Source of the DNA: Mytilus galloprovincialis
Taxonomy: Eukaryota; Mollusca; Bivalvia; Mytilida; Mytilidae
Assembly (NCBI RefSeq): GCF_965363235.1
Contig: NC_134847.1
Location: 56,142,439-56,206,438 of the forward strand
DNA: 64,000 bases
Reading direction: 5' to 3'
Made by a program: the position numbers and the translations under genes. Below are positions 1 through 11,399 of this stretch, piece after piece (within the stretch, counting starts at the first letter, position 1; each line of letters begins with the position of its first letter). The notes under the pieces are model-generated. The model was not told where the DNA came from and ran no database searches. It saw nothing but the letters and a program-made list of their open reading frames with translations.

Positions 1-1060
1 AGGTGAAATAACCCTAATAGAACATATGTACCCGTTTCAGCGCTCGACTGATACCCTGTTACTTATTCGTTCCCTATTCGCTTTTAATACGCGTGGTATA
101 CGTTGCACCTTGGAATAAATCGATTATCTATTGCTTTCATGTCTCTGGCGGTAATTGTGTGTTCTCTGAAGTGAAAAAATCCTATTAGCACATATGTACC
201 CGTTTCAGCGCAACACTGATACCCTGTTACTTATTCGTTTCTTATTCGCTTATAAAACGTGTTGTAGCGGTTAGTGCATCGGACTACTAACACAATGGTT
301 CCTGGTTCGATTCCCGTTAAGGATGAAAATTTCAGGAACTCAATTTTCGGCTCTCCCTTGACACCATTTGCGACTATGGTCTTCAGGAAACGATGATAGT
401 CCGTCGGAAGGGGACGATAAATGGCTGACCCGTGTTAAGAGAGAGCCATATCTCGCACGTTGAAGACACCCTTGTAGGGTAAATATAAGTTGCAAAACTT
501 GTTTCCCAATCCACTATAAATAAAGATGTTAAAAATTAAAAGATAAAACGTGTGTTATGCGTTGCACTTTAAAAAAAGAAATATGTTTGTGTCTTTGGTG
601 GTAACTGTCGGTTTTTAGAGGTGAAATAACCCTAATAGAACATATGTACCCGTTTCAGCGCTCGACTGATACCCTGTTACTTATTCGTTCCTTATTCGCT
701 TTTAATACGCGTGGTATACGTTGCACCTTGAAATAAATCGATTATCGATTGCTTTCACGTCTCTGGTGGTGATTATGTGTTCTCTGATCTGAGTTGAAAA
801 AACCCTTTTAGCGCATATGTACCCATTCCACCGCTCAGTGATACCCTGTTACTTATTCGTTCCTTATTCGCTTTTAAAACGTGTGTAATGCGTTGCACTT
901 TAAAAAGAAATATGTTTGTGTCTCTGGTGGTAACTGTCGGTTCTTAGAGGTGAAATAACCTTAATCGAACATATGTACCCGTTTCAGCGCTCGACTGATA
1001 CCCTGTTACTTATTCGTTCCTTATTCGCTTTAAATACGCGTGCTATGCGTTGCACCTTGA
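1..1060 (+). repeat. Satellite array, first orientation
   Basis: Four to five diverged units of about 170-180 bp, the first cut by the window start. Each unit carries the blocks CCCGTTTCAGCGCT, ATACCCTGTTACTTATTCG and TTGCACCTT, then a segment ending in a run of pyrimidines and TCTCTGGTGGTAA. Units begin near 1, 170, 620, 790 and 950. The second unit is interrupted by a SINE at 263-542. The array ends where the orientation flips near 1060. Confidence 0.9.
263..542 (+). mobile_element. tRNA-derived SINE inserted in the satellite
   Basis: The head reads TGTAGCGGTTAGTGCATCGG and is followed by a perfect Pol III B box, GGTTCGATTCC, near 303. The body contains CGGCTCTCCCTTGAC and GGGGACGATAAATGGCTGAC, and the tail is CTTGTTTCCCAATCCACTAT followed by AATAAA-like DNA. 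An 11-bp target duplication, ATAAAACGTGT, lies at 252-262 and 543-553, so this is a true retroposition event. The copy lacks about 65 bp of the body that is present in the copy at 25990-26335. I do not assign a family name. Confidence 0.9.
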
Positions 1061-3010
1061 AATAAGAAGTAACGAATAGGTAACAAGGTATTAGCCGAGC
1101 GCTGACACGGGTACATACGCGCTAAAAGGGTTATTTTATCTCTAAGAACACATTGTTACCACCAGAGACATGAACACAAATGAAAATCTTTTTCTAAAAG
1201 GTGCAACGTACAACAAACGTATTATAAGTGAATAGGTAACGAATAGGTAACGAATAGGTAACGAATAGGTAACAGGGTATTAACCGAGCGCTGGAACAGG
1301 TACATGAGCGCTAATAGGGTCATTTCATCTCTAATTACACATTGTTACCACCAGAGACATGAACACAAGTGAAAATCTTTTTCTAAAAGGTGCAACGTAC
1401 AACAAACGTATTATAAGTGAATAGGTAACGAATAGGTAACGAATATGTAACGAATAGGTAACAGGGTATTAACCGAGCGCTGGAACGGGTACATGAGCGC
1501 TAATAGGGTAATTTTATCTCTAATTAGACATTGTTACCTCCAGAGACATGAACACAAGTGAAAATCCTTTTCTAAAAGGTGCAACGTACAACAAACGTAT
1601 TATAAGTGAATAGGTAACGAATAGGTAACGAATAGGTAACAGGGTATTAACCGAGCGCTGGAACGGGTACATATGCGCCAATAGGGTCATTTCATCTCTA
1701 ATTACACATTGTTACCACCAGAGACATAAACACAAGTGAAAATCCTTTTATAAAAGGTGCAACGTACAACAAACGTATTATAAGTGAAAAGGTAACGAAT
1801 AGGTAACAGGGTATTAACCGAGCGCTGGAACGGGTACATATGCGCTAATAGGGTCATTTCATCTCTAAGAACACATTGTTACCACCAGAGACATGGACAC
1901 AAGTGAAAATCCTTTTCTAAAAGGTGCAACGTACAACAAACGTATTATAAGTGAATAGGTAACGAATAGGTAACGAATAGGTAACAGGGTATTAACCGAG
2001 CGCTGGAACGGGTACATGAGCGCTAATAGGGTCATTTCAACTCTAATTACACATTGTTACCACCAGAGACACGAACACAAGTGAAAATCCTTTTCTAAAA
2101 GGTGCAACGTACAACAAACATATTATAAGTGAATAGGTAACGAATAGGTAACGAATAGGTAACAGGGTATTAACCGAGCGCTGGAACGGGTACATATGCG
2201 CTAATAGGGTCATTTCATCTCTAATTACACATTGTTACCACCAGAGACATGAACACAAGTGAAAATCCTTTTCTAAAAGGTGCAACGTACAACAAACGTA
2301 TTATAAGTGAATAGGTAACGAATAGGTAACGAATAGGTAACAGGATATTAACCGAGCGCTGGATCGGGTACATATGCGCTAATAGGGTCATTTCATCTCT
2401 AAGAACACATTGCTACCACCAGAGACATGGACACAATTGAAAATCCTTTTCTAAAAGGTGCAACGTACAACAAACGTATTATAAGTGAATAGGTAACGAA
2501 TAGGTAACGAATAGGTAACAGGGTATTAACCGAGTGCTGGAACGGGTACATGAGCGCTAATAGGGTCATTTCATCTTTAATTACACATTGTTACCACCAG
2601 AGACATGAACACAAGTGAAAATCCTTTTCTAAAAGGTGCAACGTACAACAAACGTATTATAAGTGAATAGGTAACGAATAGGTAACAGGGTATTAACCGA
2701 GGGCTGGAACGGGTACATGCGCTCAAATAGGGTCATTTCGTCTCTAAGAACACATTATTACCACCAGAGATATGAACACAATTGAAAATCCTTTTCTTAA
2801 AGGTGCAACGTACAACAAACGTATTAAAAGCGAATAAGTACCGAATATTTAACAGGGTATTATCCGAGCGCTGGAACGGGTACATATGCGCTTATAGAGT
2901 TATATCACCTCTAAGAACCCAAATCTACCACCAGAGACAACAAAACAATTGAAAATCATGTTGTAAAAGGTGCAACGTATGATACACGTATGATAAGCGA
3001 ATTATAAGCG
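1060..3010 (-). repeat. Satellite array, inverted orientation
   Basis: About ten units of roughly 170-190 bp that are the reverse complement of the array at 1-1060, with blocks such as GGTAACAGGGTATTAACCG, GAGCGCTGGAACGGGTACAT and AAAGGTGCAACGTACAAC. Between units sit one to four copies of an 11-bp monomer, CGAATAGGTAA. Units from about 1200 to 2700 are nearly identical, while those after 2700 and before 1200 are diverged, the usual pattern of a homogenised core with older edges. Confidence 0.92.
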
Positions 3011-3049
3011 AGTGATGGAACGAATTAAACAAGGTAATAGCATGCTCCG

Positions 3050-3390
3050 AAACGATGTACACCCTGCTAACATGTTTAACCCCACCACATTATGTTAGTA
3101 TGTGCCTGTCCCTAGACAAGAGCCTGAAATTAAGTAGTTATCGTTTGTTTTTGTGTTACATATTTGTTTTCCGTTTATTTTTCTGTATATGAAATACGGC
3201 CGTTATTTTTGTTGTTTGAATTGTTTGAAATTGTCATATCTGGGCCTTTTATAGGTGACTTCACGGTTTAGGCTATGCTCATTGTTGAAGGCCGTACATT
3301 GACCTATAGTTGATAGTTTCTGTGTCATTTTGGTCTAGTGTGGGTTGTTGTCTCATTTGCAATCCTACCACATCTTTTTTTTTATGCAAG
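3050..3390 (+). repeat. Dispersed repeat family 1, near full length
   Basis: The copy starts around CTAACATGTTTAACCCCACC, passes through GGGCCTTTTATAGGTGAC and TTGTTGAAGGCCGTAC, and ends TCTCATTTGCAATCCTACCA before a T-rich tail. Related copies lie at 8045-8365, 34540-34695, 54260-54410 and 60170-60555 (plus strand) and at 32090-32310 and 57440-57715 (minus strand). Copies share the 3' end more often than the 5' end, as 5'-truncated retroposons do. No coding capacity is visible. Confidence 0.8.
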
Positions 3391-3689
3391 CGCTAACACG
3401 GTGATTTCATCCCTTCGAACCAAGATCCACTTCAAACATACGGACATAAAGCAGTTAAAAGGTAGAACGTATAAAAATCAAATAAGGAACAAATGAGTAT
3501 CGAACATAAAGTAAAAGGATCGGTTGAGCACAAATTCATATAAATAGGTCATAAAAAGATCATTTTACCTCAACAAATTTAGAACTATTACCGGATATAA
3601 GAGTATAAACAACAAGAAGTAATTGTAACAGGATGCTGTTACGAAGTCTCCCAAACAAAGTTCCCATAACTCGCAATTCATATGGTCCC

Positions 3690-4770
3690 ATGTTCATTTG
3701 ATTTGATTTTTTGTCCCATACAAGAATATATATGGCTTACTGGTGGGGATCTCCACCATTTACAAGTATTCAAACAGGAGGGGGTGGTGGTGACCCCCAG
3801 GGACTTTACCTACATTTCATTTTATTTGTTTTATTGTCCCCTACAAGAATATATATGGTTTAGGGGTGGGGATGTTGACCGTTTACAAGTTTTCAAACAA
3901 GAGGGGGTGGGATGACCCCCTCAGGACTTCCCTTTTATCTCATTTTATTTGTTTTATTGTCCCCTACAAGAACATATATGGTTTAGGGGTGGGGATCTGG
4001 ACCATTTACAAGATAATAGTACATTCTCAAATTGAACAGGGTGGGGGTGACCCCCAGGAATTTCCATTTAATTTCATTTGATTAGTTTTATTGTCCCTTA
4101 CAAGAATATATATAGTTTAGGGGTGGGGATGTTGACCGTTTATAAGTTTTCAAACAAGAGGGGGTGGGGTGACCCCCTAGGGACTTTCCTTTTATTTCAT
4201 TGCATTTGCTTTATTGTCCCCTACAAGAAAATATATGGTTTAGGGGTGGGGATCTGGACCATTTACAAGATAATAGTACATTCTCAAATTGAACGGGTTG
4301 GGGGTGACCCCCAGGAACTTCCATTTAATTTCATTTGATTAGTTTTATTGTCCCCTACAAGAATATATATGGTTTAGGGTGGGGATCTGGACCGTTTACA
4401 AGATAATAGCACATTCTAAAATTGAACGGGGTGGGGATGACCCCCGGGGACTTCCATTTAATTTCATTTGATTTGTTTTATCGTCCTATTCAAGAATATA
4501 TATGGTTTAGGGGTGGGGATCTGGACCGTTTACAAGATAATAGTACATTCTCAAATTGAACGGGGTGGGGGTGACCCCCAGGAACTTTTATTTAATTTCG
4601 TTTGATTAGTTTTATTGTCCCATACAAGAATATATATGGTTTAGGGGTGGGGATCTGGACCGTTTACAAGTTAAAAGCATATTCTCGAATTGAAGGGGGT
4701 AGGGATGACCCCCGAGGGACTCCCCTATATTTCATGTGATTTGTTTTATTGTCCTTTAATCATTTCTGAA
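3690..4770 (+). repeat. Tandem array, 121/134-bp units with GGGGTGACCCC
   Basis: Eight units, each starting near ACAAGAATATATATGG and containing GGGGTGGGGAT, then an odd palindrome GGGGGTGACCCCC, then T-rich DNA with TTTTATTGTCCC. Two unit types occur: a short one of about 121 bp with TTTTCAAACAAGAGGGGGTG and a longer one of about 134 bp with GATAATAGTACATTCTC. The short open frames across the array are repeat artefacts. Confidence 0.88.
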
Positions 4771-5135
4771 GACTGCATGTATCTATCACTTACAGTTTTC
4801 AAGTTATATTCATTTGAAAATTTTAGAAAATAAAATCCCATAGGGTTCTATAGTAAACCCCTCCCTTCTTTCTGCCCCCTAAAATATCCCTTAATAGACC
4901 CCAATACACAAATGAACGATTGATGGCTCACCTAGACATATTAGTCTAACATTTTATGAAACCCTAAGTAAATCTGACAAGTAGTTTTGGAGAAATGCTG
5001 CGGACAAGTTCATTTTTAAAGTGGCGGAAGAAGAAGAGGAAGAAAAGGAAGAAGAGGAAGAAAAAATAATAAGAACTGAGCAAAAACAACAAGTCTCCAA
5101 AATATGTTTGGGAGACTTAATTAAAAAGGGGGAAG
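4770..5135. other. No gene seen; purine-rich tract
   Basis: AT-rich DNA with a C-rich patch near 4860-4880 and a GAA/GAG-rich stretch at about 5027-5070. No splice-bounded open frame or RNA gene is recognised. Confidence 0.6.
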
Positions 5136-5139
5136 GATA

Positions 5140-5648
5140 TTAAAAATCGAAAAAGTAACGAATAAGGAATAGGGAATAAGTAACGAATAGGTAACGAATA
5201 GGGAATAGGGAATAGGTAACGAATAGGGAATAGGGAATAGGTAACGAATATGTAACGAATAGGGAATAGGGAATAGGTAACGAATAGGTAACGAATAGGG
5301 AATAGGGAATAGGTAACGAATAGGTAACGAATAGGGAATAGGGAATAGGTAACGAATAGGGAATAGGGAATAGGTAACGAATAGGGAATAGGGAATAGGT
5401 AACGAATATGTAACGAATAGGGAATAGGGAATAGGTAACGAATAGGTAACGAATAGGGAATAGGGAATAGGTAACGAATAGGTAACGAATAGGGAATAGG
5501 GAATAGGTAACGAATAGGTAACGAATAGGGAATAGGGAATAGGTAACGAATAGGTAACGAATAGGGAATAGGGAATAGGTAACGAATAGGTAACGAATAG
5601 GGAATAGGGAATAGGTAACGAATAGGGAATAGGGAATAGGTAACCAAC
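5140..5648 (+). repeat. Minisatellite of GAATAGGTAAC / GAATAGGG units
   Basis: About 500 bp built from an 11-bp word (GTAACGAATAG) and an 8-bp word (GGAATAGG), mostly combined into a 36-bp higher unit of 25+11. Because 36 is a multiple of three, one minus-strand frame stays open for 180 codons with a 12-residue period (YLFPIPYSLPIR). I treat that as a by-product, not a gene. The 11-bp word is the same one found between units of the satellite at 1060-3010. Confidence 0.93.
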
Positions 5649-5649
5649 T

Positions 5650-6565
5650 TGACGTCCATAGTATTTTTTAGATTACTCGCATGTAGTCAATAAAGATCTG
5701 TTCAGTATGAATTCGAACTGTTATTTACCTGTAAACATCAGCAGCATACCGATTTAACTGCAAGCAATTGTGTGAACAATACTAAATTAAGCGCAGTAGG
5801 TAAATCAGAAATCTGACTGACAGACTGAATATGACTCATACATTTTTGGTCAGATTTTTCAGATGATGTAAAGATCAAAATGATAGTTTAGGACTAAAAT
5901 TCAATTACTAGTGAATGCAGTATGACTGTTAGTCGTCGTATTAATAAAAAAAAAAAAACATACAGTAACAGATTAATATAATGGATATTTTCAATTATCC
6001 CACCATATATCTCTGATTGATGTAATTCGGCTGCAGCTTCAAAATACATGTACTGTAACGTCTTAAAATGACATGCTATTCGAAATGTCGATCAGCAATT
6101 TAGTAATAACATAAGGGTTTACGACTTCCCTGGACCTAAAACTTTTCCAAACTTCAGAAACCCTAACCAATGGGTGCATATTTCTGAATCAAAAAGAAAC
6201 CTTTGATGGTTATTGCCATTGTCAATAAAAAAAAGTATACAGACAAATAAGAATACTTTCTTTATTAGATATAGCCATCGAAACAATAATTTAAAAAAAA
6301 GATACTACTTAATTTCGATAGCAGACGTAATATTGATTGATTGTTTGATTGATTTTAAACATAACCTACAACACTATTGTGATGTTTCGTGGCAGGTCAT
6401 TTTGTATTGGAGACGGAAGTTGCAGTGTCTCGAGAGAACCATCTACCGTCGGTAGGTAATTCTATTAAATGAAGATTGGAGTTGAACAAACCTGTTACGA
6501 TGCACCATGTAGTAATAGAATGTAGTACATGTATAATTGGCACTTATCTGATCTCGTATATGTCA
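5650..6565. other. No gene seen
   Basis: Unique-looking AT-rich DNA with a poly-A run near 5946-5958. Short open frames here lack splice context and have no recognisable motifs. Confidence 0.5.
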
Positions 6566-6569
6566 ACTA

Positions 6570-6760
6570 GTCCATATAAGGGGCGAAAGATACCAAATGG
6601 ACATTTAAACTCATGTATCGAAAATAAACTGACAACGCCATGGCTAAATAAGAAAAGACAAACAGACAAATAATAATCCACAAGACACAACATAAGACTA
6701 AGCAACACGAACCCCACCAAAAACTGAGGGTAATCTCAGGTGCTCTGGAAGTGTGACAAT
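6570..6760 (-). repeat. Dispersed repeat family 3, minus-strand copy
   Basis: Reading the minus strand gives GGTGGGGTTCGTGTTGCTTA followed by the tail ending in ATCTTTCGCCCC. It matches the plus-strand copies at 21990-22290 and 27973-28252. Family 3 copies typically end in a segment like GTCCCTCTGGTATC. Confidence 0.75.
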
Positions 6761-6764
6761 AAAG

Positions 6765-8040
6765 TGCTGAAAACAACTTAGAAATGTCCTTTGACTTTGA
6801 ATTGTTCCACATTTTTCTAGCATACAGCACAGTAGATAACATAAAAGATTTTATACAGATTAAATAGAACACATAGTTAATCCTATTAAGGACGAAATCA
6901 GAATTCCTACCTTTACATGTATTTGTGGTATTTTCTGTCGATATCAATTTAAAGTTAAGTACCGAGGTAAGTATAATCATCAGCTAATGGAAAACACTGT
7001 TTGCAATATGTCAGTCGTACAGTAGCCAAATATCTCGTGCGTTCAGAGAAAATTAAATAATGTATGATTTTTTTGCATTGAACCAAAACCTCTATCAACA
7101 TGCATATTCAGCACATGTATTCCACATTTGCTGAACACCTGACAGAGTTATGCCAATACATGAAATGTTCGTTCATAAATACGTAATGTAATAAATCAGT
7201 AAAAACATCTTTGTCTATTTACAAGTTTACAAGAAATATTGTACAAATTGAAATGTCAACTAAACGTTTAAAATATAGGTCCAATATCCTTGGTCTTTCC
7301 TTCATTCGGAACTCTTCTTTTAACTGTAATCGAATCCAATGGAATATATATATATGTCCAGTAAGTATACAATCTAGTTTGAAGAAAAAAAAAGTGTCAA
7401 TCCACGTATAAATTCTTGATCATGTCTAATTTAGGTGTCTGTATATATAGTTGCTAGCAACTTCTAGAAGATTGTAGAATGGAAACTTCAATGAAAATGT
7501 AGAAGGGGACGTCTAGAATAATGTAGAAGTTTGAATTAAGCATCATAGATTATGACCATTCCGGAATAATTACAAAAGTCAAATAGAAAGTTTAAAAATC
7601 ATTCCATCAGAATCTATGATTGTTCATGTGACTTCTAAACTACACAGGTATAATTTTGTTTTGTAAACAACTATAAATAGTTTGTAAACATATAAAATGT
7701 AAATATATATTTGATGTTATAAGGCAACACAGAACAAATTAGGCCAATATAAATATACATCGTATTACATTATCATAACAATTATGAATACTTACTAACG
7801 CGAAGAAATTAAATATAACACGTTATTTGAAAAGCATTGTCAAATTGTTCACACTTGCCTATTTTGCAATAGCACTTGGTTGAATAGAGTTGCATTAAGA
7901 CTACAAAAGAATAAGAATCATTGTGTTCACTCTGTGTTCTTGATAGATGTATTTCTATTTGTATATATCTGGTGAGTTGAGTATTTTTTCAACTGATTTT
8001 AATAGTTCGTTCTTATGTTGTATTGTTACACCATTGTCTA
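6765..8040. other. No gene seen
   Basis: AT-rich unique DNA. A cluster resembling heat-shock elements sits next to a TATATATAG at 7441-7480, but no coding exon was found on either side. Confidence 0.45.
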
Positions 8041-8044
8041 AGGT

Positions 8045-8368
8045 GGAGGGGGCATCCAGCTAACATGTTTAACCCCACCACATCTGTATATATGTGCCTG
8101 TCCCAAGTCATGAGCCTGTCATTCAGTGGATGTCGTTTGTTGATGTGTATCATATTTGTTTTTCGTTCATTATTGTGCATTAGGCCGTAAGTTTTCTCGT
8201 TTAAATTGTTTGACATTTTTCATTTCTGTGCCTTTTATAGCTGACTATGCGGTATGGGCCTTGCTCATTGTTGAAGGCCGTACGGTTACCTATATTTGTT
8301 GATTTCTGTGTCATTTGGTCTCTTGTGGAAAGATTTCTCATTGGCAATCAAACCACATCTTCTTTTTA
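8045..8368 (+). repeat. Dispersed repeat family 1, near full length
   Basis: Shares GCTAACATGTTTAACCCCAC, GCCTTTTATAGCTGACTATG and TTGTTGAAGGCCGTACGG with the copy at 3050-3390, and ends in the tail TCTCATTGGCAATCAAACCA before a T-rich run. It is one of the two longest copies in the window. Confidence 0.85.
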
Positions 8369-8369
8369 T

Positions 8370-9060
8370 AAGTATTGTATGTGAAGCCTTTTAGTAATTA
8401 AAATTGAAAAGGAATGATGAAAGATTGGTTATTGCTTGTCTAACGTCTTTATATATCTAATTATAGTAAATAAAGAACAAACATTCGAGGAAAGAACCAT
8501 TTCAATTATATAAGTTTTGATATTACGTCAGTATATGAAAACTTATTTTTAGTAACATTTCCTTTGTTATAATATACTTTTCAAAGTATTTTTTAGTTTT
8601 CTTGGCCTACATGCAGTCCGTCTATTTTAATACAGTTGACCATATACATGTATTTCGCTAATCCAAATGACATATGGCAATAAAACTTGAACTGTATAAC
8701 TTTGTGTAGTTTCAAGATTATATCAAGGTGATGCCGTGACAAGCCGAAACGGACATCTTTTACATCAAACAACAAAGGGAATACACCATGTTTAAGTTTT
8801 ATGTAAATATACCGCCCTAAAGAACCAAATATGAGGAAATTAGTGTAACGCTTGATTTACATTTACAAATTTTGTGTCTTAACTATACATTGATTTTCAG
8901 ATAGTATTTGTCTATGACAGGTCTCCCTGCTGAGGTGTTCTTCGTTTTCTTCACATTCGATTTGACTTTTAAACATTTGGTGTTGATGCATATTTGTCTA
9001 TAAATCGATTTTAAATATGTCTATAAATCAAAATATCATAATGCAATGATTTGAAATAAT
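8370..9060. other. No gene seen
   Basis: AT-rich DNA with only short unsupported open frames. Confidence 0.45.
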
Positions 9061-9063
9061 AAA

Positions 9064-9415
9064 AGCAATAGTTTAACCGCTGTTCGAAAGTCATCAATCG
9101 ATTTAAAGAAAATGAATCCTGGTTACAAACTAAAACCGAGGGAAACACATCGATTATAAGAGGAAAACAACGAAACATTAGAAAAGCTAAAATGCAACAA
9201 AAAACTTAACGACAATGTAACACACACAGAAACGAACTATAAGATAAAGATAACAACTGCCATTTTCCTGACTTTGTACAGGAAATTTTAAGAAAAACAT
9301 GGTGGTTGAACCTAACTTTGTGGCTAGTCAAACACCTTGTTTTATGGCAATCGTATTATAACACCAAAAGCACAACATTACATGACAGGAATAAAGTAAA
9401 AATAAATGCAAGAAG
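9064..9415 (-). repeat. Dispersed repeat family 4, minus-strand copy
   Basis: The plus strand reads GGTTACAAACTAAAACCGAG, then AACTGCCATTTTCCTGACTT and CATGGTGGTTGAACCT. Plus-strand relatives at 24184-24470, 48640-48990 and 58745-58990 carry the complementary words (CCAAGTCAGGAATATGACAG). Fragments lie at 47985-48110 and 52420-52690. Confidence 0.75.
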
Positions 9416-9824
9416 TTACTGGGAGAATATTTACGCATAATGTATTTAAAATGTGTAAGTTATTTGGACTATTCAGATAAATTTAAAGGCTGTTGCTTAC
9501 ATAACTGATTTCAAAGCTTTCAAACTAATGAATATCACGAAAGAACTCAAAAATACAAAACCGTAATGCAAAGTATAGAGTGAGCGACAGGTTCATACAA
9601 CATATGTTTATTCAAATTTTATAATAATGTTCGTATGTTAAATTCCGAATATCACTCATTTCCGTTAATTGAAACGTAGAAATTTGAAACTTATTGGTAA
9701 TAGTCTTGTAATACGTATAAGAAAGAGAAACGAACATGTATAACAAAACATTTATTCTTAAAAAATTCAGACAAATGTAAATGGATTAATTGTACAAATA
9801 CTGATTAAAAACAATCTTTGGAAA

Positions 9825-9915
9825 GTTCAATACATATCTTTCGTTCAATAAATATCTTTCGTTCATTAAATATCATTCATTCAATAAATATTATTCATTC
9901 AATAAATATATCACA
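9825..9915 (+). repeat. Short tandem repeat of about 19-20 bp
   Basis: Four to five imperfect units of the form ATATCTTTCGTTCAATAA or ATATCATTCATTCAATAA. It lies just downstream of the stop codon of the minus-strand peptide gene and may fall in its 3' untranslated region. Confidence 0.6.
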
Positions 9916-9980
9916 GAAACGCTTGGAAATCACAAAAGAACTGTCTGGTAGCTATTGTAAGTTTTCAATCCTTTTGTCTT

Positions 9981-11314
9981 TTAAATCGAAGTCTTCCTAA
10001 ATGACGATTTTTCCTGGACTTTTGGTCTTGTTCTCTCACTTCTTTCTTTAAATATTCTACATTTTTTATGAGACATCCTAGCTGAAAAACAAAACAAAAA
10101 CAATTTCTTAAAATTCTTATTCTATCATTTAACGTTTCTCCATTAAACTAACGTACTACTACTAAGGGGCGTTTGACGACCTTGACTACCCAAGAGATCT
10201 AGGCATATATAATTGGTAGGACTCTGTCTTGTCTGAAAACAAAAATATGAAGAAAAAAAAACAGCAAAAATCTCTTCTAGGGATCGTTTTCAAAACATTA
10301 TTTATATTATTACTACAAATGATTTTGTTAGCACAATTTAATTATCTATAAAACAACACTGCATTGAACGTACAAATTGTTTACTTAATTTGTCTTATAA
10401 AAATGTTACCTCTATACTTTATTTAATCACTCAGCATATTTGTAAACAAAAAATACAAAATAAATTTGAAAAGAATTGTAAAAGTTACCTGTGCTGCAAT
10501 TGCTTTCATGGGGTCTTCTTCTTCAAGATAAAATCTCAATTCTTGTTCATTTTCAGCTAAAACAAATAGAAAGCACTATTGTAATTTTATTTGTCACTTC
10601 TAAGTACGGGTGATAAAAGTTGAGTTGGGCATTGGTAACTTAAACTAATAAAACATTGAAGATGTGAAATGACTGGTAAAAATCTATTTAACCTTTTTAT
10701 TCTTTTCCATATATCACTCAATGTTGAACTGTGGAAAAACATTAACAATTTCGATATTTTATTAAAATGTATTCAAAAGCAATCACCTACAATCTTATTT
10801 TATGGAAATATGTGTAAATCTTTTAAGTAAATAATCTACGTTTTTATTCATATAAAGTTTTTAAAATTATTTTTTAACAATTTATTTGATGTAATTTTTT
10901 TCCTATATTTCGTTGTTAAACACATACGCATAATCAAACGTATATCCGTCACAGATAGCAAATAGCTATCAACGGTACCAGACTTACAATTTAGTACGCC
11001 AGACGCGCGTTACATTAGACTCAGCAGTGACGCTTAGATAAAAATAGTTATAAAGCCAAATACGTTCAAAGTTGAAGAGTATTGAGGACCCACAATTACA
11101 AAAAGTTGTGCCAGATACGGATAAGGTAATCTATGCCTAAGATAAGAAAATCCTTAGTATTTTGAAAAAATCATACTTTTGTAAACAGCAAATTTATCAT
11201 GTAACCTTGAAAAAGCTTTAAATACTTACCACATGGTATACTTCTTGCAGATATTGAAAAGACAGTCATAATGAGGACTACAATTACACTTGATAATATC
11301 GAGTTCATCTTCAT
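9981..11314 (-). CDS. Small secreted peptide precursor, four exons
   Basis: I read four exons: 11230-11314, 10489-10556, 10157-10232 and 9981-10081. All have GT-AG junctions (GTAAGT, GTAACT and GTACGT donors; pyrimidine-TTTTAG or TTTCAG acceptors) and phases 1, 0, 1 that join in frame to about 109 residues. Exon 1 encodes MKMNSILSSVIVVLIMTVF, a clear signal peptide ending near residue 23. Exon 2 is acidic (YLEEEDPMKA). Exon 4 is strongly basic (KKCRIFKERSERTR). Three cysteines remain after the signal region. A TATA box lies about 33 bp upstream of the ATG. The exon 3 donor is the weakest choice, since exon 4 is also open in a second frame. I do not recognise the family. The acidic-then-basic layout occurs in some peptide precursors, but a function is not shown. 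Confidence 0.62.
10930..11205 (+). repeat. Dispersed repeat family 5 in intron 1 of the peptide gene
   Basis: Carries CAGTGACGCT, TTATAAAGCCAAATACGTTC, AAAAGTTGTGCCAGATACGG and TAATCTATGCCTAAGATAAG. These match the copy at 57115-57330 almost word for word. Shorter pieces with GGTACCAGGATTATAATTCA are at 52265-52345 and about 56600-56700. Confidence 0.8.
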
Positions 11315-11346
11315 TTATTCTTAATAGTTCCATATTCGACTATACC

Positions 11347-11355
11347 TTTATATAA
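11347..11355 (-). promoter_or_regulatory. TATA box of the small secreted peptide gene
   Basis: The minus strand reads TATATAAAG. Its last base is 32 bp upstream of the start codon at 11314, which implies a very short 5' leader unless transcription starts elsewhere. It is a good match to the canonical TATA element. Confidence 0.6.
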
Positions 11356-11399
11356 CCTATAGTAGAAACCGCAAAATTAATTCATAAATAGCTTAAGGA

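Noticed and set aside
263-335. Possible functional tRNA gene
   Set aside because: Only the promoter boxes are tRNA-like; the cloverleaf does not close and the sequence continues into a shared SINE body with target duplications.
1060-2700. Resemblance of TAGGTAACAGGGTATT to a homing-endonuclease target
   Set aside because: The likeness to the I-SceI site is partial, differs by insertion and substitutions, and no endonuclease gene is present. Chance within a satellite word is enough.
5117-5659. 180-codon open frame on the minus strand
   Set aside because: It is an exact product of the 36-bp minisatellite period (12-residue repeat) with no start context or splice signals.
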